DNA of 64,000 nucleotides, from positions 7,011,001-7,075,000 of the forward strand of contig NC_065425.1 of the NCBI RefSeq assembly GCF_024362695.1. The letters are read 5' to 3'. The notes under the pieces were generated by a model, which was not told the DNA's origin, made no database searches, and saw nothing but the letters and a program-made list of their open reading frames with translations. The stretch is from Pectinophora gossypiella. Its lineage: Eukaryota > Arthropoda > Insecta > Lepidoptera > Gelechiidae. Below, in pieces: positions 1 through 11,069 of this stretch (the stretch's first letter is position 1; every line of letters starts with the position of its first letter). Position numbers and translations under genes: made by a program.

Positions 1-144
1 CCATGAAAGGGTTAAATTGGTAACGACGATTTGCAAATTACATCCCTAACATAAACTTCATTTAAAAAGCTCTCAAATAGTAAGCATTGCTCTATTAAGG
101 TTCCTTGTGCTCTATTTAGAAACTCCATAATAAAGTATCATGGT

Positions 145-826
145 ACCCTACATCATAATACACGGTGTATCAACTATCTATCACTCCTTCTCAATGGTGA
201 CACTAAATAACCCAGAGTACATCGGTCACACGTAATTAAATGGTCTGTATTGTCACTGAGTAGGGTGACCATATGTGCTCGGTGGTTGGGACAGAATTGG
301 AAATGGGATAAGTTATTATGAAGGATTAGTTATACTTACATGTTAAAAAAAATAATTAAAGACGTTACTGCATCATGCGGTTTTGTCAGAGAAAGTACGA
401 AAGACTTATCGAAATGTAAACATAAATAGTCTAAGGTTCTAATAAAAATATAATGAAGCTTTTTTTATCCGTACAATATCTTATTTCATCTTCACGGCAC
501 ACTATGGAGTTCTATTTTCACGATTTTTCACATAGTTCATTCTCATTTACGCCTCAATATCGCCATTTTAAAACGACAGGAGTGCATTATGTACATTCAT
601 CCATACTTCAAATTACTGAGTCCATGGACACCCTATCCCTGTAACATCTGCGCGACAACAATACGGGTGATTAGCGACATCCGACGACTCTATCCGACTG
701 TACATTGTCACGATACCGCCTTGTGTGCGCGACTGTGCCGATTGTCATCTTGTGACGAAGACACGTCGTCACGCTTGTCGATCCTGCCGAATATGGTACA
801 GTACAGAGGAAGGATATAGATACGGT
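145..826. other. Unassigned intergenic stretch (1-826 overall)
   Basis: AT-rich at the left. At about 645-815 it becomes GC-rich (CTGCGCGACAACAATACGGG, TTGTGTGCGCGACTGTGCCG) with an inverted repeat GTGACGA...TCGTCAC near 752-772. Short open frames on both strands lack domain features. It could be an unknown repeat; I see no gene. Confidence 0.3.
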
Positions 827-836
827 GAGGTAGCTT

Positions 837-1134
837 GAGGAGCTCAGCAGCGCAGCAGAAAACGCGCTCGGTCTGCGATTGTTGAAGTTAAGCAACTCTC
901 GCAAAGGCCTCATAGGATGGGTGACCACAACAAAAAAGTTATCAACTCGATCTCCTCCGTGCTTCGGAAGACACGTTAAGCCGTTGGTCCCGGCTGCATT
1001 AGCAGTCGTTAATAACCACCAATCCGCACTGGGTCCGCGTGGTTGTTTAAGGCCCGATCTCCCTATCCATCCATCCATAGGGAAGGCCCGTGCCCCAGTA
1101 GTGGGGACATTAATGGGCTGGTGATGTGTGATGG
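837..1134 (+). mobile_element. 5S-rRNA-headed SINE, full length, with 10-bp target-site duplication
   Basis: The head carries GAAGTTAAGCAAC (884-896) and GGATGGGTGACC (915-926), matching the internal control region of 5S rRNA genes (box A/intermediate element and box C). The core CCGTTGGTCCCGGCTGCATT follows at about 979-998, and the tail ends with CCCCAGTAGTGGGGAC and a GATG-type end. A perfect 10-bp direct repeat GAGGTAGCTT flanks it (827-836 and 1135-1144). It is non-coding; open frames across it are incidental. Known: 5S-derived SINEs form the SINE3 class, transcribed by RNA polymerase III and moved by LINE machinery. Confidence 0.88.
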
Positions 1135-1774
1135 GAGGTAGCTTCTTGTGTTTTGAATCTACTTAACTGTATTTAGCTTCATGTTGTAGTATGCAATTGC
1201 AAACTAAGTACAAATACACTGGTACCTATGTCAACGTCTCTCTTTTCATTAACCTAACGTTTTAATTCTTTGTTTCATTGTTTGCTCAGTTGGTTGTGTT
1301 GTTGATGAAGTTCTAGACTTTTATCTTTTTGACTCCAAGGCTTACGCGAATTTGCAAGAACTTTTGTTTTCAGTAAGTAGTACGCACCCTGGCAAAAAGT
1401 GTACTTATTTGATCCGTAGTTCAGCTTATTTTTCATAAATTAAATTTAAATAAGACTATTATGATAAAATGTTTGTGTTACTGCACTGTCTGTAATCGTA
1501 TTGTTACAAAACAAACTATGATACTGATGCAGACCGACCGTTGACAAACTCAGCCGCAGTTTGGTGAGTTGATGAATAGATTGATGAAGTGTTGATTCAT
1601 CGATTTTTGTTAACTTCGACTTGACGTTAAAGTCGTAGACCGAATCTCCTTTTAATATCAAAACCTCATTGTCCCTAGAAATATCGGCCGCAAAAGGTTA
1701 AACATTAATATAAAAATATTAAACTGGTTGTATAGAGAAGTTATTCGTTTCGTAACTTTAAGACACTTGTTTTC

Positions 1775-1945
1775 AAATCAAATATTATTTATTGCACACA
1801 AACAAAAGATACAAACATTTAGTAACAATACAAATGGGCGGCATCTTTGCTGTAAAGCCATTTCTTCCAGGCAACCACTACCTGGAATCAGCCTTAAAAA
1901 CCTTGTTTTGTCTTGATAAGAAATGCGGATTCGAATCGCGTTCGA
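1775..1945 (-). mobile_element. 3' end of a non-LTR element or related SINE
   Basis: Plus TCAAATATTATTTATTGCAC, ATGGGCGGCATCTTTGCTGT, TTTCTTCCAGGCAACCACTA. On minus it ends with GCAATAAATAATATTTGA, a polyadenylation-type end. The two overlapping short open frames here are incidental. Confidence 0.5.
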
Positions 1946-2654
1946 ATTTTCAGACCTTTCTTAGTGCGTGTCCATAAGCAGTGGGGCCTTAGCTAAGTTG
2001 CATACGACTATGACAATCGACAGTGTATGATAATGTATAGGGTTAATCTCATGCCATAGATTTTCATCACTGTCATCGTCAAAATCGTTTGCAACTTGGC
2101 TGACCCCCCACGATTGCGAGTTTCTCTAAGCACGGATAAGTGGTATAAAAACAATAAAAACGAAATGTCTCCGCAAATGGTGATCTGATGAATCCACTAA
2201 TTTATGCTAAGCCTCTAACGTCATTCGAAAGTTCAAAACTAAATTCCGTATCAAACTGTTTAGCTTCGTACGTGCGTACAAAGTTCGTGGTAATATTCAG
2301 TAATAGCTGAACCCATCAGCGGGGTAGCGATCAGGCCGTCCAAACATTGGCAATGGTAATGGACGGTAATAGTAAATGGTAATAACGCAATTTCGCGTAA
2401 TTCTCGTTCGCTGCTTAATATTCCTCTTGCTACTGAGTTTCGCTACTGTTATGGACTGGTACGTGCGGAGTTATATTTGTATATTGGATAAGGAAAGCAA
2501 TATCTGAAGATATATTGCATAGTTAGTTACATGATGGAATTGATTGTTGGCCTTTTTATTAGACTCGCCACACGAATCGGCTTCGTTTGGGTACATTTTT
2601 AAACCTTAAAGTATTTTTGGAGAAATGCAGTAGTTATGACATTAGACTGATTAC

Positions 2655-2850
2655 AGAGGACAATGGCCTCGATTCCTGCAGTGCATCATCAATTTAAGAG
2701 CCACGCTCTTGTCGGTGCAGCATTTTTCTACTCTCCATGCTACTTTTTTAGGGAAAAATAGGGCAGTGGATTCCTGCAGTAACTTCCTAATTTTATTTTA
2801 AGTTCTACCTGTCTTTCTTATCCGCCGAAAAGGAAAGGGTCAGATGATTG
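2655..2850. repeat. Family K element interrupted by a family D insertion
   Basis: Left piece GGCCTCGATTCCTGCAGT (to 2682) and right piece TTCCTGCAGTAACTTCCTAA to CCGCCGAAAAGGAAAGG (from 2769) make up the family K sequence seen at 16402-16628. The D insertion lies between them with its target duplication. This dates K before D at this site. Confidence 0.6.
2683..2768 (-). mobile_element. Short retroposon (family D) with perfect 12-bp duplication, inside another repeat
   Basis: Plus strand reads TTTAAGAGCCACGCTCTTGT, CCATGCTACTTTTTTAGGGA and AAAATAGGGCAGTG. GATTCCTGCAGT is repeated perfectly at 2671-2682 and 2769-2780. On minus the element ends TTAAATTGATGATG, a tail like that of the SINEs here. 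The duplicated target belongs to another dispersed repeat (compare 16405-16625). Confidence 0.8.
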
Positions 2851-3135
2851 ACAACTGAAAACTCATAATTGCGAAAAGCCTTCCCCGGAAGGGACTTCTG
2901 TGTAGTATATGATTACAGTAAGCACAAAAGCATCAAACCAATAGCCAAGGTGTTTAGTTTGTAAATGGTTATTTTTGTACCGGAAATGAAGCTACCGGGG
3001 GTAGTGTAATTTAGAGGTGACCGCCACCCGCCAACCACCGCCGTACAATTTGTAAGTGCCTATTATTACACATCTCTATTAAAGGCCTCAATGTGTGGTC
3101 TACAGTTTATACTTATTATTTGTTATTGTTTAGTC

Positions 3136-3300
3136 AGTGTGGTCGCTGGTTCGAACCAAGCCAAGCCTAAACCAATGATTTTCGAATTCATGTTTGGATC
3201 ATAAATTGATTGTCACATACCTACTCAGCGGTGAAGGAAACCTACATTCCGAGAAATGCATTTTCGGAGGTATGTGACCTAACCTGTATTCGGCCAATAA
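3136..3300 (+). mobile_element. SINE family C-related fragment
   Basis: Contains box B-like GGTTCGAACC, then AAGCCTAAACCAATGATT, TTCGAATTCATGTTTGGATC, CAGCGGTGAAGGAAACCTAC and GGTATGTGACCTAACCTGTA. The first half aligns with the 9915 element and the second half follows a variant body. The 5' head is degraded. Confidence 0.68.
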
Positions 3301-3399
3301 TTTTCCCGCTGCTGTTGCAACCATGGTGTACTTGTGACATAGGGTCGTTAACCCCATCCCTTGCAATATATCTTCAGTTGATCACTAGACCGTTTTGTA

Positions 3400-3480
3400 C
3401 TTTGTCATCATCATCTCCATAGCATTTTTTACAGAAGCAACTGCCTGTCTGACCTTCCAACCCACAAAGGGAAAACCAGC
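3400..3480 (-). mobile_element. Inverted 3'-end fragment of SINE family C
   Basis: On minus it reads GGTTTTCCCTTTGTGGGTTG, GGAAGGTCAGACAGGCAG, TTCTGTAAAAAATGC and ends GGAGATGATGATGA, matching the 3' half of the 9915 element. It faces the family C fragment at 3136-3300, so the two form a loose inverted pair. Confidence 0.68.
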
Positions 3481-3619
3481 CATTTTGTAATTTGTATCGC
3501 ACTCTAATCACGTAATAAAGTAAAGCCGATTCTCTGATTGTAATTACCAGAATATCTATACTATTAAGGCAATGAGAGTCAGTCACCTCCACGTGTTGGT
3601 AATCTAAGCCAGCCCACCC

Positions 3620-4470
3620 GCAGGAGGCTGTTTGTTACGATTTATGTGTTGAAACTAAATTGAGACGTGTCATAATGACGGGCACCCGAAATTATGGATA
3701 GAACTTCGGAGTATACGCGTTTATGACGACGTATTGGATGCTATTGGGAGAGACTGTTATTTGCCTATTAAATGGGACTTGACGTTCGGACTTCATTTGT
3801 TTTTTGTTCAAAGTGCGACTGTCGCATACCTACTGCATTAATAAAGTTGAATCAAAATAGATGTCCTTAATGTATACTCTACATAGATAGTAAGTATTTT
3901 AGGCGATCTAATCTTTAGGACTTTGGCTTTTTATCTTGTAAATTATTATAGTATTTAAAGTTAAAAATGACCTTACATTAAAACTCGTTTCACCTACGTT
4001 TCCAAGAAACATTGTTTTTTTTTTCTTGCTAAATATAATAAAACTTCTTATCTCAAAATGAAATAAGTACTTACCTACTTTTTAACACAGATATCAAAAA
4101 GAAAAGTAAACGCGACAGACGCTATATTTTTGTTTGTTATTTTATTTTTAAATTATAGGTAGCCAATCTGCCATCCTTATCAAGACTGTTAGAATGCCGT
4201 GCCCCCAAGTGGTATCCCCTAATGACACATCGGCCAGTCTCCACTAATGTGGTGTGTTGAGGTATGGCCGGGTCCGGGTGTTCGTTTCCGTTATCAATTT
4301 TATGAAATAGTTTACCACATCTAAATGTAGGGTGCGATGATCGCTGCATTGAGATGTCATTCGACAGGTGAGGAAAAATAGGCTTCATCCCTTGATTTAA
4401 AAAAATGTTTTAGGGACTTTTTTGCAATATAATTTGGCATCGTGTTGAATGTATTCGCCAACCAAGGTGC
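3620..4470. other. No gene seen
   Basis: AT-rich DNA. A moderately GC-rich 250-bp part at 4140-4390 (GCCGTGCCCCCAAGTGGTAT, GGTATGGCCGGGTCCGGGTG) contains an 83-codon minus frame without recognisable domains; it may be a retroposon fragment. A CRE-like or repeat signal is not evident elsewhere. Confidence 0.35.
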
Positions 4471-4477
4471 ACAGAGG

Positions 4478-4745
4478 TTTTTTATATGACGTGACTCATT
4501 GTAGATTTGCCACAGATGGCATTAACTACTTGGCCGGACAAATGGGGAGCGCTACAAAAGCGGTACAAAATTTAAGACAACAGGCCTGAGGGTGCCTAAT
4601 TGGGCGCGAACCTCGGCTCGGGGCGTCGTCTGAGAGGAAGACTATTTGAAAGAATTAATCGACTCTAGCGAGTCGACAGCGATAAGCGCCGAATGAGGGA
4701 AATCGTCGACCACGCCGCGCTGGCAGGGTCTGATTGGCCGCTTTT
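4478..4745 (-). mobile_element. Copy of the poly-A retroposon at 23792-24118
   Basis: It aligns with that element from GACGTGACTCATTGTAGATT through GGGAGCGCT, CCTCGGCTCGGGGCGTCGTC and GAATTAATCGAC to TCTGATTGGC. The end differs (the GGTATCGGGGTCCTGAAG part is missing). It carries small differences throughout, for example ACAAAAGCG in place of GAAGGCTCTCACC. Confidence 0.8.
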
Positions 4746-4749
4746 GTGT

Positions 4750-6300
4750 TTTTTTTTAATTATTTTCAGTTCCATACTTCATATAGAGACAAATTATATA
4801 GGTACTTCCCCGAGACAACTTAACGAAGCTAAATCTGTAACCCGGTATTGAAACAGGAACTTTTTAGGAGATCACTGTTATTGACTAGCTAAAACAACAT
4901 TATCTTTTACGAAAACTTATTCTCTAAATAAGAAGAAAGAATTAAGAATAACTAAAATTATCTTTCACGAAATCCTACTTGTTCAAGTATTTATTTTTCT
5001 TTCAAGAAGGAGTTAGAAATAAAAAAAAATAAGAGAGTGGAAGAAGGGAAAACGGTGTGTCAAGACCGTAGTTAGTATATTATATAGATATAAGTCCCTA
5101 CCCCAAAGGAAAATTGGTATGTGTATATATATATTTTTTTTAGCAAACAAACATAAATTATTGTCCACAAACTTTTAGCTATCTAATTACTTTCCCATAA
5201 ACATATCGGTATGCTGTTAAACTAACAATAATTACAGTAGGTACATGGTGATAATACCGTTCTCCTAACAGCAAGGAAGTGAGTGGGAGGGGCGGAATGT
5301 GGCGCAGAGACAACAGAATGTCGTGGTATCCGCTATTTTCTTGAGCCTCGTTTGAAATAGGTAATGAGTTTTAATACGTAAAGGATAGTACGCGAGCGTA
5401 GCGCAATAATTGAATTTATATTTACAAACATTTGTTGCATTAAAATATATTTTTAGTGAAGACAAAGAAAGAAATCAATTGCAGTGCCCCGACGGGATGT
5501 TATGTTGTAAGTGTCATGCTTATTTATAAGAACTACTACACATTATTGCATAAATAAATGATTTTTAGCTTAGTAGGAAGGTACATATGGAAGAATAACA
5601 TCCAAAACGGTTTATAAATGATTAGAGACGTTAGTATTCATACTAAACACAAGCAAACACAAGTCGGAATGAGCAGAGTCTTAAGTTACCAGACGCATAT
5701 CCCGGGTACTCCATAGAAAAATCTCATTCTTACCGTTACACCGTAAGTGTGAGCGAAACAAACAGTCCGCGCGCGCTCCCCCTTACTCCTTAGCGACTTA
5801 CGGCCTTTTGACTAAAGTAAGACCCAGAGGGGGTGAGGTGAATCTAGCTCGGCGCTCGACACGAATTGGTTCGGGGCGGAGAGTTGCCGTACTATAGATA
5901 CCTACACAGCAACTATTATTATACTTTTTTCCATGCCAAAAGGCAACTCATCGCAATCTGGCGAAGGATATACCCCACTACCCCAATCCGAAATATAGTC
6001 GAGGGCTTATGTTGCAAAATTAATATACTTACAATAAGAACATTATGAGCGTGTCTCAAAAACGTCGGTACTTTTACAATGTACAATGCAAACGAAGCTT
6101 AACAAAATATAAATTTTCGACCGGAAAACGCAAATATCGGTGCGTTTAATTATTCCTTCAGTAAAACACTTCCTTCCTTCAGTTTTGAAGTGATGTATTA
6201 TTAGGACTTCAATGTTTAATTACTGTTACTTAGGACCGTTTGTGGAATGTAGTAAGTAGATGGTTAACTTCCTTTTAAGTACATGTAAAGGGATGTTATG
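4750..6300. other. No gene seen
   Basis: Mostly AT-rich with A/T runs. A GC-richer spot at about 5755-5880 (CCGCGCGCGCTCCCCCTTAC, GAGGGGGTGAGGTGAATCTA) has no coding signal. The short frames at 5265-5465 and 5866-6048 look like chance. Confidence 0.4.
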
Positions 6301-6307
6301 TATTATC

Positions 6308-6800
6308 TTCTCACTAATTTAAGAGCCACGCTCTTGTCGGTATTACATTCTCCATGCTACTTTTTTAGGGAAAAATAGTGCAGTGGTTTCCATTTTGCCT
6401 TCCGCCCCGCAATACTATGTTTGACGCGAGTGGGATGGCGCCCAGAGTAGTCCTAGGACTCCTGTCCTTCGCCTCTAAATAGTACTAACAGTTACTGCTG
6501 CCCTCTGTCAGGTTCCAGGTTACAGTCCCTGTGACTTGCCCCTTCCGTCCTGCATTACCGTACCGATGTCTCCCATATCCACCACTGCAAGCGTTGAGGT
6601 CTTCACCGGTGTCCCTGGGCAAGATTTCTACGTTATATCCCGTAGGTCTGTGTCCCTACCCGAACTTAGCCACCATCTCACTCTGGCCTACTGAAGTAAG
6701 AGGCGCCCACCCCCGCGGCAGAACAGAACAGATATTGTCCCAGTGGTGGACAGAGAAGATGACTCTGATCCCAAGGGGCCGGGTTAATGGTCTTGTATGA
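6308..6800 (-). mobile_element. Longest copy of the family D retroposon
   Basis: It begins on plus with AATTTAAGAGCCACGCTCTT and CATGCTACTTTTTTAGGGA as in the short copies. It continues through CTTCCGCCCCGCAATACTAT into about 370 bp of GC-rich sequence up to about 6800. That extra part holds an 89-codon frame with no recognisable domain; I read it as retroposon-derived, perhaps part of a parent LINE, not a gene. The far boundary is uncertain. Confidence 0.55.
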
Positions 6801-6973
6801 AACAAAAATCCAAAAGCTATATTATCTTATGAAGTACAATTTGCGTGTAGTTTTGACTGTTATGATCTGCAATTTTTCTAAGAAGACACAAAAACAATGT
6901 TAAAAGGCGATGCTGAATCGACTCGCTACGCTAGATATTGTATTGTAATTAGTTTTATCATCTCTTCAGCTTA

Positions 6974-7313
6974 ACATAACATAAACTGCCTATATATACG
7001 TCCCACTGCTGGGCACAGGCCTCCCCTCAATCAACCGGAGGGGGTATGGGGATGGGGAGCATACTCCACCACGCTGCTCCACTGCGGGTTGGTGGAGGTG
7101 TTTTTACGGCTAATAGCCGGGACCAACGGCTTAACGTGCCCTCCGAAGCACGGAATCATCTTACTTTTTCGGACAACCAGGTGATTCAAGCCTGAAAAGT
7201 CCTTACCAAACAAAGGACAGTCTCACAAAGTGATTTCGACAATGTCCCCATCGGGAATCGAACCCGGACCTCCAGATCGTGAGCCTAACGCTCTAACCAC
7301 TAGACCACGGAGG
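6974..7313 (-). mobile_element. tRNA-headed SINE family A, full length, 12-bp target-site duplication
   Basis: On the minus strand the head reads like a tRNA (box A TGGTCTAGTGG, box B GGTTCGATTCC). It is followed by the shared core and a tail ending in the CCCAGCAGTGGGACGTATAT kind of motif. The duplication CTCTTCAGCTTA is perfect at 6962-6973 and 7314-7325. A tRNA-like head in this setting is a SINE promoter, not a functional tRNA gene. The 60-codon open frame inside is incidental. Confidence 0.9.
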
Positions 7314-7362
7314 CTCTTCAGCTTACGGATAATTAATTATCTTCGCAAACTTTTCTTTATCA

Positions 7363-7760
7363 ATGAAGGACTTTGTTGGCTACGTTCACCATGAAAAATA
7401 TAGCGCTGTATAGCGCCTTCGTAACTTCTAATGACGTGGATAACAGACATACCTCCATAAAGAAAAGTTCAAATTTTCTCTTTGTTTTTGCTTATTATAC
7501 CCAGGCACAATACATCATCCAACCATTATTATTCTAATCAAAATAAAGAGAAGCAATAAAAGTAGCAACAACTATACCATATCAGATCCAAATATCAAGC
7601 AGCAATTATTTTTATATATGTCTCTGCCATAATTATGTAGGTCCCCGAGTAATGAGACTATAGGTAATTATCAGGTTAATTCTGGACAGCGCCATCATAT
7701 AGCGCCAGCACTATACCTACTTATTATTTTTGGGGAACGTAGCCAGGAAAATCCCCTCAT
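7363..7760 (-). mobile_element. MITE family F, about 400 bp
   Basis: Ends ATGAAGGACTTTGTTGGCTA (left) and TAGCCAGGAAAATCCCCTCA (right) are imperfect inverted repeats. Near both ends it carries a subterminal GGCGCTGT/ACAGCGCC motif. The interior (CAGCAATTATTTTTATATAT, ATTATTATTCTAATCAAAAT) aligns inverted with the copies at 41406 and 55104. It is non-coding. Confidence 0.72.
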
Positions 7761-7875
7761 TATTTCCATAGATAAAAAAATATGCTAGAGTTTTAATTTG
7801 AAATAAGAATATACAATGAACGACTTCTGCAGGGTCATAATGAATTCCTAATATTAGACATAGGTCTCTCTCTCT

Positions 7876-8130
7876 CTCTTTATTTAAGAGTTGCGTTCTT
7901 GTCGGTGGAGCAATCGCCTTCATTACTCCATAGATAGAGCGTGTAGAACGGTGGTTGCCCCAATCGCCTTCCGTTCCGCAGTACACCGACCAATTTCTCA
8001 ATCGGTGATGTTCTAGCTAGAACCCTACCAGAATCCAATTCCTCGGCCTCCAACCAATACTGATACCGCTGCTGCCCGGCATCAGGGGTGCACTTGAAGT
8101 AGCGGCGCCTACTCGCTACGTCGCAAGATC
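7876..8130 (-). mobile_element. Diverged family D-related retroposon
   Basis: It starts after a short CT run with TTTAAGAGTTGCGTTCTTGT and CGGTGGAGCAATCGCC, parallel to TTTAAGAGCCACGCTCTTGT in the main family. It then continues through GCCTTCCGTTCCGCAGTACA and a GC-rich part to about 8130. It shares the end and overall layout but not most of the body. Confidence 0.5.
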
Positions 8131-8454
8131 GTCATAGACATAGGTAAGTAAGCTTTTTTCAACAGATAAGAAAATTCGTCCCATAACATACACAAAAACA
8201 TAGCTTATCCATGTTGATCATAATAACATAACATTGTGTAGTAGTTACATAGTATCTATTAAAATTAATGGATGACTATATTTCTATAGGTAACTATACT
8301 ATTTTCATAGGAAAATACCAAAAATTGGTAAATTATGTCCACCTATTTACGTATCATGATCAATCTAAAATACTAATACGAAAATACAAATTGACTATGC
8401 GATTAAAATAATACCAAAATGACACAAATTATTGTCAATAGTAATGTATGTTAA

Positions 8455-8550
8455 TAGCCTTAACCGGAAATCGACGTGATTGGCCAATGAGAGCGCGGGA
8501 AAGCGAGCAATATGGCGTCGGTTCCGGCCGTAACGCTTATAGGAAATAGC
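8455..8550. promoter_or_regulatory. CCAAT-palindrome island upstream of the gene
   Basis: GATTGGCCAATGAGAGCGCG carries facing CCAAT boxes (ATTGGCCAAT), followed by AATATGGCGTCGGTTCCGGC. It lies about 2.5 kb upstream of the promoter region. Could be a distal element or a remnant promoter. Confidence 0.25.
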
Positions 8551-8559
8551 TAGTAATAA

Positions 8560-9900
8560 CACGGTGTATTATTGCTACAAGATTGGTTGCAATTGATTTT
8601 TTGTTTGGTTATTAGTTTTAGACGGCTTTAGTTACAGACAAGGGCTTATTTATTTAATAATAAGTTAGGTTGAACCGAGCGCACGAATGGAAAAAAATAA
8701 TGTAATGAATGATACTTAATAATTTACTTCGTGTGTTTTTTCCACACAAAACTTGTTTCTATAACTATCTAATATTGTCGGAAAGTTTTAACATTATGTA
8801 TGGGAAAATGGTAGCGATTAAATAAGTTTTGAGTTTGAATTGAGATCAAAAGCTCAATTAGTAAAATATTTGAGCATTATTACATACCTATATAATTATT
8901 ATCATAATCACTACTTATCCCAGAACAGAGAATGACGATTTATATTGTGTTCATTTGAAAAATTCGAATGCCATTTTCTGATGACGTTATAATTTTTTTT
9001 CAAATTAATAAAGTTAACATCGACCTTGTATGTCTGTACCTATTAGATATTTTCACTAAGTATTTTAATTCCACATAACACTGAAAATTCTGACAAATTT
9101 GGTCTGCTTTCAGCTTAATAAGTAATAGGTACTACCTAAGTATTCAAAAGTTGAGACCTCCAGATTAATTTAAAATTATAATTGTTTGTTTTGTATCCTG
9201 TCATTTGACGATATAAAAATAAACAATTAAGCTCCTTATAACTTTTAACAAATACATGATAAATCACAAAATATACATCAAACAATATTGCAAGAAAGCA
9301 TGTCTAAGAAATTAGCTTACGACCGAATTTAAATTTAAAATTGGATTACGTTCCCCCCAAACCACGAACCGTGAAGCACAATGTAAACAGACATTCAAAA
9401 TGGCGGCCGATTACAAAAAATGGCTGGCAAGGTGCTCCAAAAATGTATAATTAACGAATTTAAATACCGACTTTATATAGTTCTGTTTGATGAAAGTTTA
9501 TTGTCATTGCGTACGGTTATTATTGTTCAGTTATTATCTGTTTTTCTTTCTCTGATGTAATTTCTTTTAGCATAAAAATGTGAAGCGGTTATGTTTTTAA
9601 ACGTAGTCATGTTTAATTACACAACCATAATTAAAAATACTATAAAAATATCTGTAACAGTTTACCTCCTATATATATTTTTAATTTTATATTTATGTAT
9701 TACTATAATTTTATTTAAAATTTTACTTCTAAAACATACCTAAATAAAATGATTTAAGTAAGTTTTTTAGTTAGGTACCATATCAAAAGTAGGTGGTTGT
9801 TTAATCTTTCAATTTGGAATTATACAATTTATTATAACTTGAGCAATCATGATGGCTAAGTAACTTTATCTTGATTTATAATTTTGAGATATACCTACCT
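8560..9900. other. AT-rich upstream DNA, no gene seen
   Basis: Very AT-rich. It holds one YY1/Pho-like core (AAAATGGCGGC at 9397-9407) beside ATGTAAACAGACATTC, which includes a forkhead-type TGTAAACA. No repeat of the families described here was recognised. Confidence 0.4.
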
Positions 9901-9914
9901 ACACTATCAAATTA

Positions 9915-10255
9915 AAACTGCCGAGCCGCGCGTGCCGTGGTAGCCCAGTTGGTAGAACGCTTGCCTCTCGCTTTGAGGTCGCAGGTTCGAATCCAACACA
10001 AGCCTAAACCAATGATTGTCGAATTTGTTTTCGAATTCATGTTTGGATCATAAATGATTATCACGTGATCAGCGGTGAAGGTAAACATCGTGAGGAAACC
10101 TGTATTGTATTTGTTTTCCCTTCGCGGGTTGGAAGGTCAAAATCAGACAGTCAGACAGGCAGTCGATTCTGTAAAAAACTGGACCTGTCAAATTTTCAGG
10201 TTAGGTAAGCGGACCCTGTGAAAATCGCCATACCTAAAGCTAGGGAGATGATGAT
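9915..10255 (+). mobile_element. tRNA-headed SINE family C, with about 12-bp target-site duplication
   Basis: The head reads GTGGTAGCCCAGTTGGTAGA (box A) and GGTTCGAATCC (box B). The body contains ATCGTGAGGAAACCTGTATT and CAGACAGTCAGACAGGCAGT, and it ends in GGGAGATGATGAT. ACTATCAAATTA at 9903-9914 is repeated as ACTATGAAATTA at 10256-10267, one mismatch. It lacks the core shared by families A, B and the 5S-headed family. It lies about 360 bp upstream of the homeobox promoter region. Confidence 0.85.
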
Positions 10256-10619
10256 ACTATGAAATTATTATACCTATGCTTATTTTTACATGACAAATGG
10301 TTAATAATTGTTTGTTATAGTTAAAAAACCAAATACCTAATTAAACTCATAAACGTCATAATTTTAGAAAGTTAGTTTAAAAAGTTAATTTATTTTGACA
10401 ATTATTTAAAAAGACACGTGCATAACCTCTAATTAGGTAGCTATGTTTATTTTCATGGCATTCGAGGAAAATGTGCTATGCATCAATTACTCAGGTACCT
10501 ACTAATGAGATACCAAACTAATAATTTGCCTAAGTACTTCTAACCCAATAAGCGTTTATCAAAGAGTTGCAGCAATTAAACGATGAACTATAAATGAATG
10601 AAAGTGGCCATTTCTCCGG

Positions 10620-11069
10620 TGACAAACGTCGGCTTATCGACGCTAAATAATGGAGCGAGCAGTCGGAGCGTCTTCATCCCGGCAATTAACGACCCTCCCC
10701 CACCGCAGCCGCCTCATACCCCCGCGCCTGCCAGCTAAATTAATCACACCACGAATCTCGCCCCCCAATCCAGGGCCGGATTAAAAAGTTTTATTGGAGA
10801 GCCGAGTGTGACAACCCGACGCGCCTTACCGGCCCACGCCCACCAATCACGACCTACCAACAATAATCCCCTGCGCTCTTATTGGCCGGTGCTTTTGTAA
10901 CTCCTCCCATCGCCACCGCCCGAGCCAGGGCTGTCACTCGCTACGTCAGTTGACCGAGGCGCGCCGACCCGTCAGCCGTATCCCGCGTTACTTGGTGTCG
11001 TGTGAAGCAAACAATAGCAGAACTGCGATATATTCTGTGACTGTTGTGTGATGGATCTGTGAGCTGACG
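10620..11069 (+). promoter_or_regulatory. Probable core promoter and 5' UTR of the homeobox gene
   Basis: The DNA becomes clearly more GC- and CpG-rich than its surroundings from about 10600 up to the start codon. It holds a CCAAT box at 10843-10847 and an inverted one (ATTGG) at 10881-10885. An arthropod-type initiator TCAGT lies at 10946-10950, which would put transcription start near 10948 and give a 5' UTR of about 120 nt. No TATA box or good downstream element is seen at the expected spacing. This fits a TATA-less developmental promoter, but the start site is inferred. Confidence 0.5.
11051..11062 (+). other. Very short upstream ORF in the inferred 5' UTR
   Basis: ATG GAT CTG TGA: three sense codons and a stop, ending 7 nt before the main ATG at 11070. 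It overlaps the TGA that closes the main frame upstream. If transcription starts near 10948, ribosomes would meet this ATG first. Its -3 base is G, a moderate context, so it could reduce translation of the main frame. That effect is inference. Confidence 0.4.

Noticed and set aside
884..926. A 5S rRNA gene
   Set aside because: Only the internal promoter region resembles 5S; the surrounding sequence does not, and the unit is flanked by target-site duplications.
671..1124. Overlapping open frames of 135 codons (minus) and 81 codons (plus)
   Set aside because: They run through the 5S-headed SINE at 837-1134 and have no recognisable domain; related frames recur wherever this family occurs.
6531..6800. 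An 89-codon gene on plus
   Set aside because: It lies in the extended part of a family D retroposon; no domain recognised.
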